Source: Microbacterium esteraromaticum (GTDB lineage: Bacteria; Actinomycetota; Actinomycetes; Actinomycetales; Microbacteriaceae). From it: 64,000 bases of DNA. Location: contig NZ_CP118100.1 in NCBI RefSeq assembly GCF_028747645.1, forward strand, positions 1,488,001 through 1,552,000, given 5' to 3'. Below, piece by piece: positions 36,801-44,840 of this stretch. The stretch's first letter is position 1, and every line of letters starts with the position of its first letter. Under the pieces are notes generated by a model. The model searched no databases, was not told where the DNA came from, and worked only from the letters and a program-made list of their open reading frames with translations. The position numbers and the translations under genes are program-made.

Positions 36801-37162
36801 ACGAGACCGTCAAGCGCACACAGGAGGAGCTCGTCGACGAGCTGCGTGCACGGTTCGGCGACGAGCAGAAAGACTGGGCGTTCATCTGCCCGGCGTGCAG
36901 TGACGTCGCGAGTCTTCAGGATTTCCGGGACGCTCTCGCCGCGACGGGCAGTGATGACCACCCGATGCGGCACCTTGGCCAGATCTGCATCGGCCGTGTT
37001 CTCGGTGCGCTCAAACGCGATCAGCCGACGGGGCGCTACGACGGCCGTGGATGTGACTGGGCGGCTTTCGGCCTCTTCCAGGGGCCCGAGTTCGTGGTCA
37101 TGCCCGACGGTCGCGAGGTGCCGAGCTTCGCGATCGCACCGATCGAGGCGGCGGTCGCATGA
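36797..37162 (+). CDS. Conserved phage protein, possibly VVA0879-like
   Basis: 121 residues with CPACSD, the CIGR motif (GQICIGRVLG) and a C-terminal CDWAAFGLFQGP segment, recalling the small VVA0879 family found in phages of many hosts. Likely a zinc-binding structural fold. The family link is from memory. ATGA overlap upstream and downstream. Confidence 0.65.
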   Translation: MNETVKRTQEELVDELRARFGDEQKDWAFICPACSDVASLQDFRDALAATGSDDHPMRHLGQICIGRVLGALKRDQPTGRYDGRGCDWAAFGLFQGPEFVVMPDGREVPSFAIAPIEAAVA

Positions 37163-37344
37163 AGCGCTGGATCGTCGTCGAGTGGAACCAGGCATCCGGT
37201 CAGCCTCGGGTCGCCGACGGTGGCGAGATGTTCTGGACCGAGGGCGAGGCGGAGAGCGTCGCGCAGGCACAGCGTGAGTCCACGGCATCCGTCGGCCGCC
37301 GTGAGCGGTTCACCGTGCACGAGATCGACTTGGAGGACGCATGA
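37159..37344 (+). CDS. Small phage protein, function unknown
   Basis: 61 residues (MKRWIVVEWNQASGQPRVAD start), alpha-beta in character, acidic. Short overlaps with both neighbours keep it in the operon. Confidence 0.65.
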   Translation: MKRWIVVEWNQASGQPRVADGGEMFWTEGEAESVAQAQRESTASVGRRERFTVHEIDLEDA

Positions 37345-38333
37345 GCATGCCGACCTATGCGATGACGTACGTCGTCTACTGGCCCGAGCAGGGCGTGTTG
37401 AAGGTGGGCCGCGCGTGGCGCTTCCACCGCGTGCAGATGATGGTCCGCTCCGGCGGCCGCATCGTCGTCCTCGCCCGCGGCACCGACTGGACGTGGGAGG
37501 CCGAGGCGCTGCGCACTCTGCGCGCATGGTTCCCGCAGGCGTTCCGCAACGACGACGAGGCGCGAGACCTGCTGTTCATGGGCCGCGGGTGGACGGAGTG
37601 CTTCCAGGTAGGTGAGCACCACCTGCAGCTCGCCGTCGACCTGTGTTTCGAGGGATTCGCGAGAGGGAACGAGCAAGGTGTCAACGAAGAACGTGCAACG
37701 GAAGATCAGCGCGACGGATCTGCAGTTCCCGGGGTACCTGCGGGCACCGATGATCGCGAAGCCGACAGCGATCGGCCTGTGGCTGCACACGGACGGGCTG
37801 GGGCGCCGCGAGGTGGTGCCGGAGCTGATCGCAGCGGCGATCTACCCGGGCGAAGCAGCGACCGACATGGTGCTCGACCACCTGCTGATGCTCGACGAGG
37901 CCGGGTTCCTGGACTTCTACCGCGCCGACGGGACGGAGTGGCTACAGCTGCGGCGACCGTTGAAGGTCGACGCCCGGCTCGCCTGGTCGAACTGCCCGAC
38001 GCCGCCGGATCGCGAACCTTCGCGAACGTTCGCGGCTGTGGGGGGAGCGCGCGAGCGGGCGGGGGAGCGGGTGCGGGCCGAGCAGGCGGCGCGGGCTGGG
38101 CAGTGGGCGGCGTGGGCGGACGAGCACGAGCGCACGACCCAGCCGCCGGCACGACCCCTGCTGTTGGATGCTCCGCCTATCGGTTGCCCGGAGCACCCCC
38201 ACGGCAGGTTCGCAGACTGCGGCCCCTGCGGCACCGCCCGCCGACGTCACGACCGTTGGGTCCAGGAAGCCCGCTACGGCGAGCAGGTCACCAAGCACGA
38301 GCAGCAGAGCACACGCGAGGAGGAGTGGGATGA
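37341..38333 (+). CDS. T5orf172/GIY-YIG-like protein with an over-long C-terminal frame
   Basis: The first 110 residues look real: YVVYWPEQGVLKVGRAWRFH, VQMMVRSGGRIVVLARGTDW, then WEAEALRTLRAWFPQAFR, a pattern of the T5orf172 branch of GIY-YIG nucleases (Y...Y, KVGR, E in AEAL). After about 37670 the frame stays open for 220 more codons, but the product is R/G/A/P-rich and overlaps the next gene almost completely in another frame. The true gene may have lost its stop, or the tail may be translated as junk. Confidence 0.6.
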   Translation: MSMPTYAMTYVVYWPEQGVLKVGRAWRFHRVQMMVRSGGRIVVLARGTDWTWEAEALRTLRAWFPQAFRNDDEARDLLFMGRGWTECFQVGEHHLQLAVDLCFEGFARGNEQGVNEERATEDQRDGSAVPGVPAGTDDREADSDRPVAAHGRAGAPRGGAGADRSGDLPGRSSDRHGARPPADARRGRVPGLLPRRRDGVATAAATVEGRRPARLVELPDAAGSRTFANVRGCGGSARAGGGAGAGRAGGAGWAVGGVGGRARAHDPAAGTTPAVGCSAYRLPGAPPRQVRRLRPLRHRPPTSRPLGPGSPLRRAGHQARAAEHTRGGVG

Positions 38334-38346
38334 CGGGGTCTTCTGA
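37678..38346 (+). CDS. Phage protein of replication region, function unknown
   Basis: 222 residues from GTG 37678. The first 110 residues (ATDLQFPGYLRAPMIAKPTA, VLDHLLMLDEAGFLDFYRAD) look like a folded winged-helix-type domain as found in phage replication organisers, then a charged linker and a C-terminal CPEHPHGRFADCGPC zinc-like motif. It lies upstream of ssb, which fits replication. The overlap with the previous open frame is 656 bp; codon and residue use favour this frame. Confidence 0.65.
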   Translation: MSTKNVQRKISATDLQFPGYLRAPMIAKPTAIGLWLHTDGLGRREVVPELIAAAIYPGEAATDMVLDHLLMLDEAGFLDFYRADGTEWLQLRRPLKVDARLAWSNCPTPPDREPSRTFAAVGGARERAGERVRAEQAARAGQWAAWADEHERTTQPPARPLLLDAPPIGCPEHPHGRFADCGPCGTARRRHDRWVQEARYGEQVTKHEQQSTREEEWDDGVF

Positions 38347-38503
38347 CGGCCTGGCGGACTTCATCGAGATGACGGTTCTGCGGTTCGAGAAGGACCACAG
38401 GTTCAGGCTTCGGCTGCTGGCTGAGGCGGATGAGACACCACGAGAGACAGCACAACGGGTGAGGCGCGAGGCGTTCGTGACTGCCCAGAGGAGGACAGCG
38501 TAA
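38330..38503 (+). CDS. Small phage protein, function unknown
   Basis: 57 residues, helical and charged ([20 protein letters not shown]). It overlaps the previous gene by 17 bases; its TAA stop shares one base with the ssb ATG. Confidence 0.6.
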   Translation: MTGSSDGLADFIEMTVLRFEKDHRFRLRLLAEADETPRETAQRVRREAFVTAQRRTA

Positions 38504-38976
38504 TGGCCGGCGAAACGATCATCACAGTGGTGGGCAACCTCACCGCTGACCCCGAGCTTCGGTACACGCAGAACGGCTTGCCGGTGGCGAACTTCACCAT
38601 CGCGTCGACCCCGCGCTCGTTCGACAGGCAGGCGAACGAGTGGAAGGACGGTGACGCGCTGTTCCTGCGTGCGTCGTGCTGGCGGGAGTTCGCCGAGCAC
38701 GTCGCCGGATCGCTCACGAAGGGCATGCGGGTGGTCGCTCAGGGGCGTCTCCGTCAGCGGTCGTATCAGGACCGCGACGGCAACAACCGCACGGCGGTCG
38801 AGCTGGAGGTCGATGAGATCGGCCCGAGTCTGCGGTACGCGACGGCGCAGGTCACTCGTGCTGCCCGGTCGGCTGACGCGCAGAAGGGGCCGGCGGCGCA
38901 GCCGGCAGAGCAGCCGTGGCCGGAGCCGTCCGCCGGGGAGCAGTGGGGAGCGTTCGGTGATGACACGCCGTTCTGA
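38503..38976 (+). CDS. ssb: Single-stranded DNA-binding protein
   Basis: 157 residues. The OB fold is clear: [66 protein letters not shown]. An acidic tail ends GDDTPF, the SSB protein-interaction tip (the host form is usually DDIPF). It coats single strands during phage replication and RecT-type recombination. The gene ends with a 17-base overlap into the next. Confidence 0.95.
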   Translation: MAGETIITVVGNLTADPELRYTQNGLPVANFTIASTPRSFDRQANEWKDGDALFLRASCWREFAEHVAGSLTKGMRVVAQGRLRQRSYQDRDGNNRTAVELEVDEIGPSLRYATAQVTRAARSADAQKGPAAQPAEQPWPEPSAGEQWGAFGDDTPF

Positions 38977-39262
38977 GCCGAAGCCGGACTGCCGTATCTG
39001 TCAGGGGCACGGGTTCTTCATGGTGTCCCGTGATCCTGACATCGATGCCGAGTGCGTGTGCACGGAGCCTGTTGAGCGGACGGCCGCGGAGCGGGTGGAT
39101 GCGTTCGCCCGGAGTATTGGGGTGGATCTGATGCCGTGGCAGCGTGAGCTCGCGACGAGGCTCCTGGCCGGTGAGCACGCCACGCTCTCGGTGCTCGCCG
39201 TCGGCTGCCGTGGCGGCATGCGCACGGTCCGTCGAGTCGTTGAGGGGGCGCGCTATGTCTGA
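38960..39262 (+). CDS. Small phage protein with zinc-ribbon-like cysteines
   Basis: 100 residues. [19 protein letters not shown] then CVC resemble half of a DnaJ-type zinc knuckle. The second half is helical ([20 protein letters not shown]). I preferred ATG 38960 over the adjacent GTG. Overlaps ssb and the next gene. Function unknown. Confidence 0.6.
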   Translation: MTRRSEPKPDCRICQGHGFFMVSRDPDIDAECVCTEPVERTAAERVDAFARSIGVDLMPWQRELATRLLAGEHATLSVLAVGCRGGMRTVRRVVEGARYV

Positions 39263-40112
39263 TCGGGTGTGCATCCGCGGGTGCAAGCAGCGCGGCGTCC
39301 ACTATGCGACGTGCGCTTGGTTCGGCATCGAGGATGGCCTGGTGTCGACGGTCGAGGCGTTGCCGAACGCGCCGGAGAAGTGCACGGGGTGTGCGGAGCG
39401 TCCGGCCCGTGACCAGGTGTTGATCTGTGATGGCTGCTACGGCCGCCTGCGGGGTCTGCTGTATGACGCGCCGGATCTGATCGGCCGGTTGCGGTCGTTG
39501 GCTGATCCGATGCGGGCGACCCCGTTGGATCAGCAGCCGTCGGGTCGGGGCGGTGCGGTGGAGCCGCCGGCGCCGGTCGATGCCGAGCTGTTAGATGCGC
39601 TCGATGATCTGGTCACGACGTGGGGTGCCTGGCAGGCGTTCACGCACCCGGACACGCTGGCCGGTGCGGTCGACCGGCTGTTGAACGATCACCAGCATGT
39701 GGAGGACCTCGGCGTCGGGTTCATGGATCGGCACGAGCTTGTCGATGGGATCCGTGAGTTCTGGTCGTTCGCGGATGCGCGGGCGAAGTGGGGTGCGGAG
39801 CGTCGGACGAAGGACGAGCCCGAGTGGGCTGACCCGGACGACTTGCTCGACCCGGTCTCGGATGCGCCGAGGCCGGTCGCTGAGCTGTCGGATCCGTTGC
39901 TGACCCGCCTGCAGGCGGAAGAGGTCGCGGGGACGGCTCGGACGTTGCAGCGGTGGCGGCAGAAGAACCTGGTCGCGCCGGTGCGGACGGTGACGATCGC
40001 GGGTGTGCGTACGGCGATGTTCCGGTTGTCGGATCTGGCGCGGGTGCGTGACGAGATGAAGACGAAGGTTGGGCGGCCGAGGTCGCTCGAGAAAGGTGCG
40101 ACCGATGACTGA
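39255..40112 (+). CDS. Phage protein with zinc cysteines and a MerR-like C-terminus
   Basis: 285 residues. The N-terminal CTGCAERPARDQVLICDGCY is a four-cysteine zinc site; a helical middle follows (LLDALDDLVTTWGAWQAF). The C-terminus TARTLQRWRQKNLVAPVRTV then AGVRTAMFRLSDLARV looks like a helix-turn-helix with wing, so DNA binding is likely. Located late in the early operon; it might control late genes, which is a guess. Confidence 0.65.
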   Translation: MSDRVCIRGCKQRGVHYATCAWFGIEDGLVSTVEALPNAPEKCTGCAERPARDQVLICDGCYGRLRGLLYDAPDLIGRLRSLADPMRATPLDQQPSGRGGAVEPPAPVDAELLDALDDLVTTWGAWQAFTHPDTLAGAVDRLLNDHQHVEDLGVGFMDRHELVDGIREFWSFADARAKWGAERRTKDEPEWADPDDLLDPVSDAPRPVAELSDPLLTRLQAEEVAGTARTLQRWRQKNLVAPVRTVTIAGVRTAMFRLSDLARVRDEMKTKVGRPRSLEKGATDD

Positions 40113-40482
40113 CGAGCGGGCGCGCATCGTCGCAGAACTACGGTGGCTGGCCGACGCGCGCCAGGAGTATGTGACGGACACCTTCCCGCAGATCGAGCAG
40201 GAGGTCCGGACGGCCCGGCACCTCGCCGACATTCTCGAACGCAAGACACCGGTCGCAGACGGCGGGCAGGGCTTCGGGTGGCTGCCGTCCTGGCGCTGGG
40301 GCGAGTGGGATCAGATGGCGCTCCGTCGCCCCGTACAGGCCGAACCGACCGACGCGCAGGTGGAGGCCGCTTTGTGCGCCGCGATCGATGCGACCGAGCA
40401 TCGTGACGACGGGATCACCTTCACCGCGATGCGCGCCGCTCTCAAGGCCGCGTTCACAACCAACCAGGACGAGATCCGATGA
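40105..40482 (+). CDS. Phage protein, function unknown
   Basis: 125 residues, helical (RIVAELRWLADARQEYVTDT). The segment GFGWLPSWRWGEWDQMALRR is tryptophan-rich. Overlaps its upstream neighbour by 8 bases and the next by 4. Confidence 0.6.
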   Translation: MTDERARIVAELRWLADARQEYVTDTFPQIEQEVRTARHLADILERKTPVADGGQGFGWLPSWRWGEWDQMALRRPVQAEPTDAQVEAALCAAIDATEHRDDGITFTAMRAALKAAFTTNQDEIR

Positions 40483-40625
40483 ACGATGACCTGATGCGCC
40501 GAATGCGCGGGCACGTCGGATACGACCCCAAGCAGGTGCTCGCCAACCCGGAGAAGTACAACCGGGCTGAGCGCCGTGCGGCTGCGCGCGTGCTCGCGGA
40601 GAACGGACGGAAGGCGATCCAGTGA
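40479..40625 (+). CDS. Very small phage protein
   Basis: 48 residues, basic, starting MNDDLMRRMRGHVGYDPKQV and ending ENGRKAIQ. ATGA and GTGA overlaps with both neighbours support it as a real gene. The RAERRAAARVLAENG helix resembles tails of other phage proteins. Function unknown. Confidence 0.6.
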   Translation: MNDDLMRRMRGHVGYDPKQVLANPEKYNRAERRAAARVLAENGRKAIQ

Positions 40626-40936
40626 GCGACTACACGCCAACGACCCGTGAGGTTCGTGCTGCATTCGGGGCGATCTTCATCGAAGCGCGCCGGGAGCAGG
40701 CATACGCCGAGTTCGATCGCTGGCTTGCCGAGTACACCGCGGAGAAGCGCGCCGAGTGGGAAGCCGAACGCGAGACGGAGCCGAGCGAACAGGTCAATGC
40801 CGCGTTGGAGTTCCTACGGGTGGCGATCAACCAGCAGGGCATCGACAACATGGTCGGCCTGGCTGATTGGGAGCTTGTCGAGCTGATCGCGCAGGCGCCG
40901 TGCTTCGGGCTCACAGACCCCGAAAGCGAGGACTGA
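40622..40936 (+). CDS. Phage protein, function unknown
   Basis: 104 residues, acidic and helical (ARREQAYAEFDRWLAEYTAE), with a C-terminal LVELIAQAPCFGLTDPES segment. GTG start overlaps the upstream stop as GTGA. Confidence 0.6.
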   Translation: MSDYTPTTREVRAAFGAIFIEARREQAYAEFDRWLAEYTAEKRAEWEAERETEPSEQVNAALEFLRVAINQQGIDNMVGLADWELVELIAQAPCFGLTDPESED

Positions 40937-40939
40937 ACG

Positions 40940-41074
40940 ATGAGCTACGAGCCGGACTGGTACGACACCCACTGCCCGACGTGTGATGCGCCCGAGCCGA
41001 CACACACGCCGACGTGCGCGGTCGTGCGCATCGGCACAGACCGCGAGGTTGGTTCCGGGGACACGCCGGGCTGA
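40940..41074 (+). CDS. Very small cysteine-containing phage protein
   Basis: 44 residues with CPTCDAPEPTHTPTCAVV, three cysteines and two histidines spaced like a zinc knuckle. Last gene of the early operon, 3 bases after the previous stop. Confidence 0.55.
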   Translation: MSYEPDWYDTHCPTCDAPEPTHTPTCAVVRIGTDREVGSGDTPG

Positions 41075-41101
41075 CCTGCTGGAAACGTGTCGCTAGTTCT
41101 T

Positions 41102-41109
41102 GGTACGAT
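41102..41109 (+). promoter_or_regulatory. Possible extended -10 promoter
   Basis: TGGTACGAT carries a TG-N-TACGAT extended -10, with no good -35. It lies just before a strong terminator, so it would give a transcript of only about 45-50 nt unless read-through occurs. Confidence 0.3.
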
Positions 41110-41131
41110 TGCATCGCACCTGAACTGGGCC

Positions 41132-41159
41132 AAAGCCTCGCCGCTACCGGCGGGGCTTT
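41132..41159 (+). terminator. Rho-independent terminator ending the early operon
   Basis: A 12-bp stem (AAAGCCTCGCCG with CGGCGGGGCTTT, one T-G pair) and loop CTAC, ending in TTTC. It separates the early genes from the HNH/terminase block. Confidence 0.85.
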
Positions 41160-41195
41160 CGTCGTTGGTGGGGGAGCCTCAGAGCGGAGGCGGTC

Positions 41196-41330
41196 ATGTT
41201 CCGATGCCGGGAGTGTGGTCAGGAGTGGCCGTCAGAGCTTGTGGCTGAGGACTGCGGAGATCAGGACATCCTCGAAGCCGATGACCGTGCGAACGGGCGG
41301 CTGTTCCGATCGAACCGGGATATGTCGTGA
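41196..41330 (+). CDS. Very small phage protein
   Basis: 44 residues starting MFRCRECGQEWPSEL, with one CxxC pair. ATG 41196 follows GGAGGCGGTC, a good ribosome site. The stop overlaps the next GTG (GTGA). Confidence 0.55.
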   Translation: MFRCRECGQEWPSELVAEDCGDQDILEADDRANGRLFRSNRDMS

Positions 41331-41500
41331 GACTTGCCGCCGGCGTCGTGCTCGGCGCGACCGTGATGGTGCTGATGCATATCCTCGGCTGGCCGCTGAT
41401 GGGTTGGCTGCTGACTCGCGTCCCGCCGCCTACTCACCCGGATAGCCGCCCGCGTTTCCGTAGGTGGGTGAACGGTGTCCCTGTCGAGAGCGGAGAGTGA
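41327..41500 (+). CDS. Small membrane protein
   Basis: 57 residues with one hydrophobic helix (VVLGATVMVLMHILGWPLMG) and a basic C-terminal part (RPRFRRWVNG). GTGA overlap with the upstream gene. Function unknown. Confidence 0.55.
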   Translation: MRLAAGVVLGATVMVLMHILGWPLMGWLLTRVPPPTHPDSRPRFRRWVNGVPVESGE

Positions 41501-41502
41501 CG

Positions 41503-41688
41503 ATGCCGAAGACGGTCACCATCCTCGTTCACGTTCTCACGGAGCCGGTCGCCGGTGAGTGCCCGGCTTGCTTGTTCGATGCGCTGCGCCGGGCTCACGG
41601 CTACCGGCTGAGCGTGCACGGTGTCACTCAGGTGTTCGATCGCATCTATTGCGGTCGGTGTGAGGGTGACCGGCGGCGGGAACCGTGA
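41503..41688 (+). CDS. Small phage protein with two CxxC motifs
   Basis: 61 residues; CPAC and CGRC about 34 residues apart suggest one zinc ion. ATG 41503 is preceded by AGAGCGGAGAG. Overlaps the next gene by four bases. Confidence 0.55.
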   Translation: MPKTVTILVHVLTEPVAGECPACLFDALRRAHGYRLSVHGVTQVFDRIYCGRCEGDRRREP

Positions 41689-42005
41689 GCAAGCGCAAGC
41701 GCGGGAGCGTGGCGCACCGCGACAGGACCGAGTTCTTCGAAGAGGGCAAGCGGCTCGATGCCGACCCGGACACACGCGAACTCGCTAACTGCTGGCTGTG
41801 CCGGACGCGTATCGACTACGAGATGCCCGCCAACACGACATCGGACTCGCACAACCTCGATCACTACTTCCCAGTGTCCACGCACCCCGAGCTGCAGGAC
41901 GACCCAGACAACTGGCGTCACTCGCACGCCTCGTGCAACCAATCGCGCGGCAAGGGTGATGCGAACGAGAACGGACTCGGGGAACCGATGCCTGAATGGT
42001 GGTGA
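41685..42005 (+). CDS. HNH endonuclease (first of two before terminase)
   Basis: 106 residues. CWLCRTRID, then NLDHYFPVSTHPE and WRHSHASCNQSRGKGD give the HNH fold with D-H, N and the final S-H-x3-N pattern. HNH proteins next to terminase genes aid DNA packaging in HK97-like phages, and this is a candidate. It overlaps the next HNH gene. Confidence 0.85.
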   Translation: MSKRKRGSVAHRDRTEFFEEGKRLDADPDTRELANCWLCRTRIDYEMPANTTSDSHNLDHYFPVSTHPELQDDPDNWRHSHASCNQSRGKGDANENGLGEPMPEWW

Positions 42006-42559
42006 GCGCGATGCCTGAGACGGAAGCCGAGCGTAGCGCCCGCCGCTATTCCGAGGGCGCGTGGGCGAACTCGCCACATGGGAGCGCGAGCAGGTACAAC
42101 AAGGGCGGATGCCGCTGCGAGCATTGTCGCACTGAGGCGAATCGACGAAAGCGCGAACAGTACGCGCGGAGGCGCGCAGCTGGCGGTCAGTCGCAACCAG
42201 GGACGATTGCATGCGTTTGCCGCACATGCGGGACCGAGTTCAAATCGCGGAAGGCGCGATCATACTGCTCGCGAGAGTGCTACCGGAACGCGGTGGGGAC
42301 CGCACCCGAGCACGACTGGTACATAAGCCGCGGATGGCGCCTGTTCATCTACGACCGCGACGGATGGCGATGCCAGTTGTGTGGTGACCCCGTCGACATG
42401 ACTGCCGACACGCACGCGCCGACAGCGCCCACCCTCGACCACATCACGCCCCGCTCCCGTGGCGGCTCCGATGACCCAAAGAACCTGCGCCTGGCACACC
42501 GAGGGTGCAACGCCCGACGACAGTCCGCAGTGGACGAGTACGTTCCCTCACAGAGCTGA
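42002..42559 (+). CDS. HNH endonuclease (second, adjacent to terminase)
   Basis: 185 residues from GTG 42002 (GTGA overlap); ATG 42011 is an alternative. The N-terminal region has GGCRCEHCR and a CRTCGTEFKSRKARSYCSREC zinc ribbon (given here in part as CRTCGTEF and YCSREC). The C-terminal HNH has YDRDGWRCQLCG, LDHITPRSRGG and NLRLAHRGCNARR. Being next to the small terminase gene, it is the better candidate for the packaging-associated HNH protein. Confidence 0.87.
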   Translation: MSAMPETEAERSARRYSEGAWANSPHGSASRYNKGGCRCEHCRTEANRRKREQYARRRAAGGQSQPGTIACVCRTCGTEFKSRKARSYCSRECYRNAVGTAPEHDWYISRGWRLFIYDRDGWRCQLCGDPVDMTADTHAPTAPTLDHITPRSRGGSDDPKNLRLAHRGCNARRQSAVDEYVPSQS

Positions 42560-42661
42560 CCAGCGTGGGCGGCGGCGTCGAGCCCGACGGCATCCCCAGT
42601 GCTTGCGATCCGCTGCCGCCCGCGCCCAATCACCCCCACCCCCTTCCAAAATCCAGGAAAC

Positions 42662-42684
42662 GGGCGGGGGGCTGGACACCGCCC
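42662..42684. other. Candidate cos region upstream of terminase
   Basis: The 190-bp gap before the small terminase gene holds a G-rich stretch with a short inverted repeat GGGCGG (42662-42667) / CCGCCC (42679-42684). cos sites usually lie here in such phages. No overhang can be defined from sequence; the rest of the gap shows only GC-rich non-coding sequence and the ribosome site AGGAGG at 42739. Confidence 0.25.
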
Positions 42685-42750
42685 GGGGGAGTGTCGCTCC
42701 GTCCCCGCTAATTCGGCGACCTGGGGGTCGCGCGCGCGAGGAGGTGTGTG

Positions 42751-43131
42751 GTGACGCAGTTCGAGCAGCAGGGTGTGGTCGAGGCGCTGGAGCGGTCGAT
42801 CAAGAACTCGAAGCATCTGCGTGCCCGGCATTCGGCGGCGATCGCTGCTGCGAGGGCGCTTGCTCGGAAGATCGACGCGTGGGATGTGATCGTCGAGTGG
42901 GCGCTTGATGATGCCGCGCAGTCGAAGGGTCGGCCTGCCGTGCCGGCGAACGACAACGTGTCGATCGCGAGCTTCTTGAAGTACCTGGATGCGCTCGGCT
43001 TGATGCCCGAGGACGAGGAGCCTGCCGCGACTCGTGGTCGCCCGGCGTCGCGCCCTCCGGCGGCTGGGTCGGTTCCTGCGCCGTCGTCGAACAAGGTTCT
43101 CGCGTTTCGGAAGAAGGCCGCGTCGGGGTAG
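42751..43131 (+). CDS. Terminase small subunit
   Basis: 126 residues from GTG 42751, which sits at a better distance from AGGAGG than the adjacent GTG 42748. The helical N-terminal domain (QQGVVEALERSIKNSKHLRA) and the C-terminal basic, proline-rich tail fit small terminase subunits of actinophages that bind DNA near cos. It lies 16 bp before the large subunit gene. Confidence 0.8.
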   Translation: MTQFEQQGVVEALERSIKNSKHLRARHSAAIAAARALARKIDAWDVIVEWALDDAAQSKGRPAVPANDNVSIASFLKYLDALGLMPEDEEPAATRGRPASRPPAAGSVPAPSSNKVLAFRKKAASG

Positions 43132-43147
43132 CTCGGAGGGGTGAGGC

Positions 43148-44827
43148 ATGGCGCGTGCGAAGTCTCTCCTGGGTCCCGCGTATCGGGCGGCGGTGGGCGC
43201 GGTGGTGCCGGCTGACGGTGTTCCGCAGTACGGGTTCACTGAACCGAGGATCGTCACGACGCCGCTGTGTGAGCTGACCCCGGAGACGTCGCGTGGGTTC
43301 GAGGTGATCGACTTCGCCCATGACGTGCTGAACGTGGTGTTGTTCCCGTGGGAGCGGGCGCTTCTGATTCGGATGCTGGAGCTCGACGCGTTCGGGCTGC
43401 TGCGGTTCCGGAAGGCGCTGGTCATAGTTGGCCGGCAGAACGGCAAGACGTTGATGGCCGCGGTGCTCGCCGCGTACTGGTTGTACGTCGATGCGGGTCG
43501 TTGGCCTCAGCAGCTTCCCGAGCAGAACTTCATCGTGGTCGGCGCGGCGCAGAAGCTCGACATCGCGATGAAGCCGTGGAAGCAGGTGCGCCGGTGGGGC
43601 GCGCCGGACGACCTCAAGGTCGGAATCGCGATCGATCGAGTGCCTGACCTGCAGGAGATCACATACCCGCCGCGGACGACGAACGGTGAGACCGAGCTGC
43701 GCACGCACAACGGCGCGGCCTACCTGCCTCGAACCTTCGATGGTGCGCGTGGCCAGTCGTCGGCTCGGCTGATCCTCGACGAGCTGCGCGAGCAGTACGA
43801 CTATGAGGGCTGGTCGGCGATCGAGAAGTCCGCGAACGCGATGTACGACTCGCTGCTCGTGGCGTTCTCGAACGCCGGCACGAAGCGGTCGAAGGTGCTC
43901 AAGGGTGTGCGGGAGACGGCGCATGCCGGTGTCGATGATCCCGAGACGCAGTGGTTTGTCGCGGAGTGGTCGGCGGAGCAGGATGCGCCGCTGGATGACC
44001 CGCGGGCGTTCGCGCAGGCGAATCCGTCGGCCGGGTACCTGCCGGGCATGACGATCGCCGGGCTGATGCGCGCGGCCGCTGAGGCGCCGGAGAAGAACGT
44101 CGAACGGATCGAGGTTCTCGGCCAGTGGGTGACCGCGACGGTCGACAACTACATCGACACGGCAACGTGGAAGTCCCGGCACATGACGCCGGCGGACGTG
44201 CTGGCGATGATCCCGAAGGGCGCACGGACGGTCTGGTCGATCGACACGAGCCACGACAGGAAACGCAACTGGCTGGCCGCGGCGGTCTTCACCGAGAGCG
44301 GGAAGCCGTTCGTCACGATCCGGGTGAAGCGCCCCGGCTGGGCATGGGTGATTCCGTTCCTGATCGAGCTGGCGCAGCAGTCCGGACACCGCGAGGTTGC
44401 GCTGCAGTCCAAGGGTGTCCCCGCGTTGGACTTCCTCAAGCCGTTGCAGGATGCCGAGTTCGACGTCGATGGGCGGATGGAGAAGTTCATCGTGCACGCC
44501 GTCGACTGGTCGGCGTTCGCGCTCGCAACCGGGCGGATCAGTGACCGGGTGCGCGACGGCGACATCGTGCTGATCGAGCAGCCTGACGTCGACAAGGCCA
44601 TCGAGGGCGCCGTCGTTCGGTCGTACGCCGAGAACATCGGCTGGTCGCGAGAGAAGTCACTTCCCGTGGATATCTCCGGTGTGTGCGCGATGACGCTCGC
44701 GCTCTACGCGCTGGAAGTGCTCGAACCCGAGCCTGACCCGGAGCCGGTGAAGCCACCGCCTGCGGCGGCTGTCGCGCGTGCTGACGCGGCGCCGTCTGAG
44801 CAGAACATCGCCCGCGTCGCATTCTGA
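43148..44827 (+). CDS. terL: Terminase large subunit
   Basis: The packaging motor (559 residues). ATPase: Walker A GRQNGKT at 95-101 with upstream RKALVIV, Walker B LILDE at 208-212. Nuclease part: VWSIDTSHDRKRNWLAA gives the first metal-binding aspartate and a later DKAIEGAVVRS segment another. Full length for the HK97/T4-like family. It drives DNA into proheads through the portal encoded next. Confidence 0.95.
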   Translation: MARAKSLLGPAYRAAVGAVVPADGVPQYGFTEPRIVTTPLCELTPETSRGFEVIDFAHDVLNVVLFPWERALLIRMLELDAFGLLRFRKALVIVGRQNGKTLMAAVLAAYWLYVDAGRWPQQLPEQNFIVVGAAQKLDIAMKPWKQVRRWGAPDDLKVGIAIDRVPDLQEITYPPRTTNGETELRTHNGAAYLPRTFDGARGQSSARLILDELREQYDYEGWSAIEKSANAMYDSLLVAFSNAGTKRSKVLKGVRETAHAGVDDPETQWFVAEWSAEQDAPLDDPRAFAQANPSAGYLPGMTIAGLMRAAAEAPEKNVERIEVLGQWVTATVDNYIDTATWKSRHMTPADVLAMIPKGARTVWSIDTSHDRKRNWLAAAVFTESGKPFVTIRVKRPGWAWVIPFLIELAQQSGHREVALQSKGVPALDFLKPLQDAEFDVDGRMEKFIVHAVDWSAFALATGRISDRVRDGDIVLIEQPDVDKAIEGAVVRSYAENIGWSREKSLPVDISGVCAMTLALYALEVLEPEPDPEPVKPPPAAAVARADAAPSEQNIARVAF

Positions 44828-44840
44828 GAGGAGGCCGCTC

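Noticed and set aside
42800..44497. 565-codon minus-strand frame over the large terminase
   Set aside because: No motif and arginine/histidine-rich; the sense frame carries Walker motifs.
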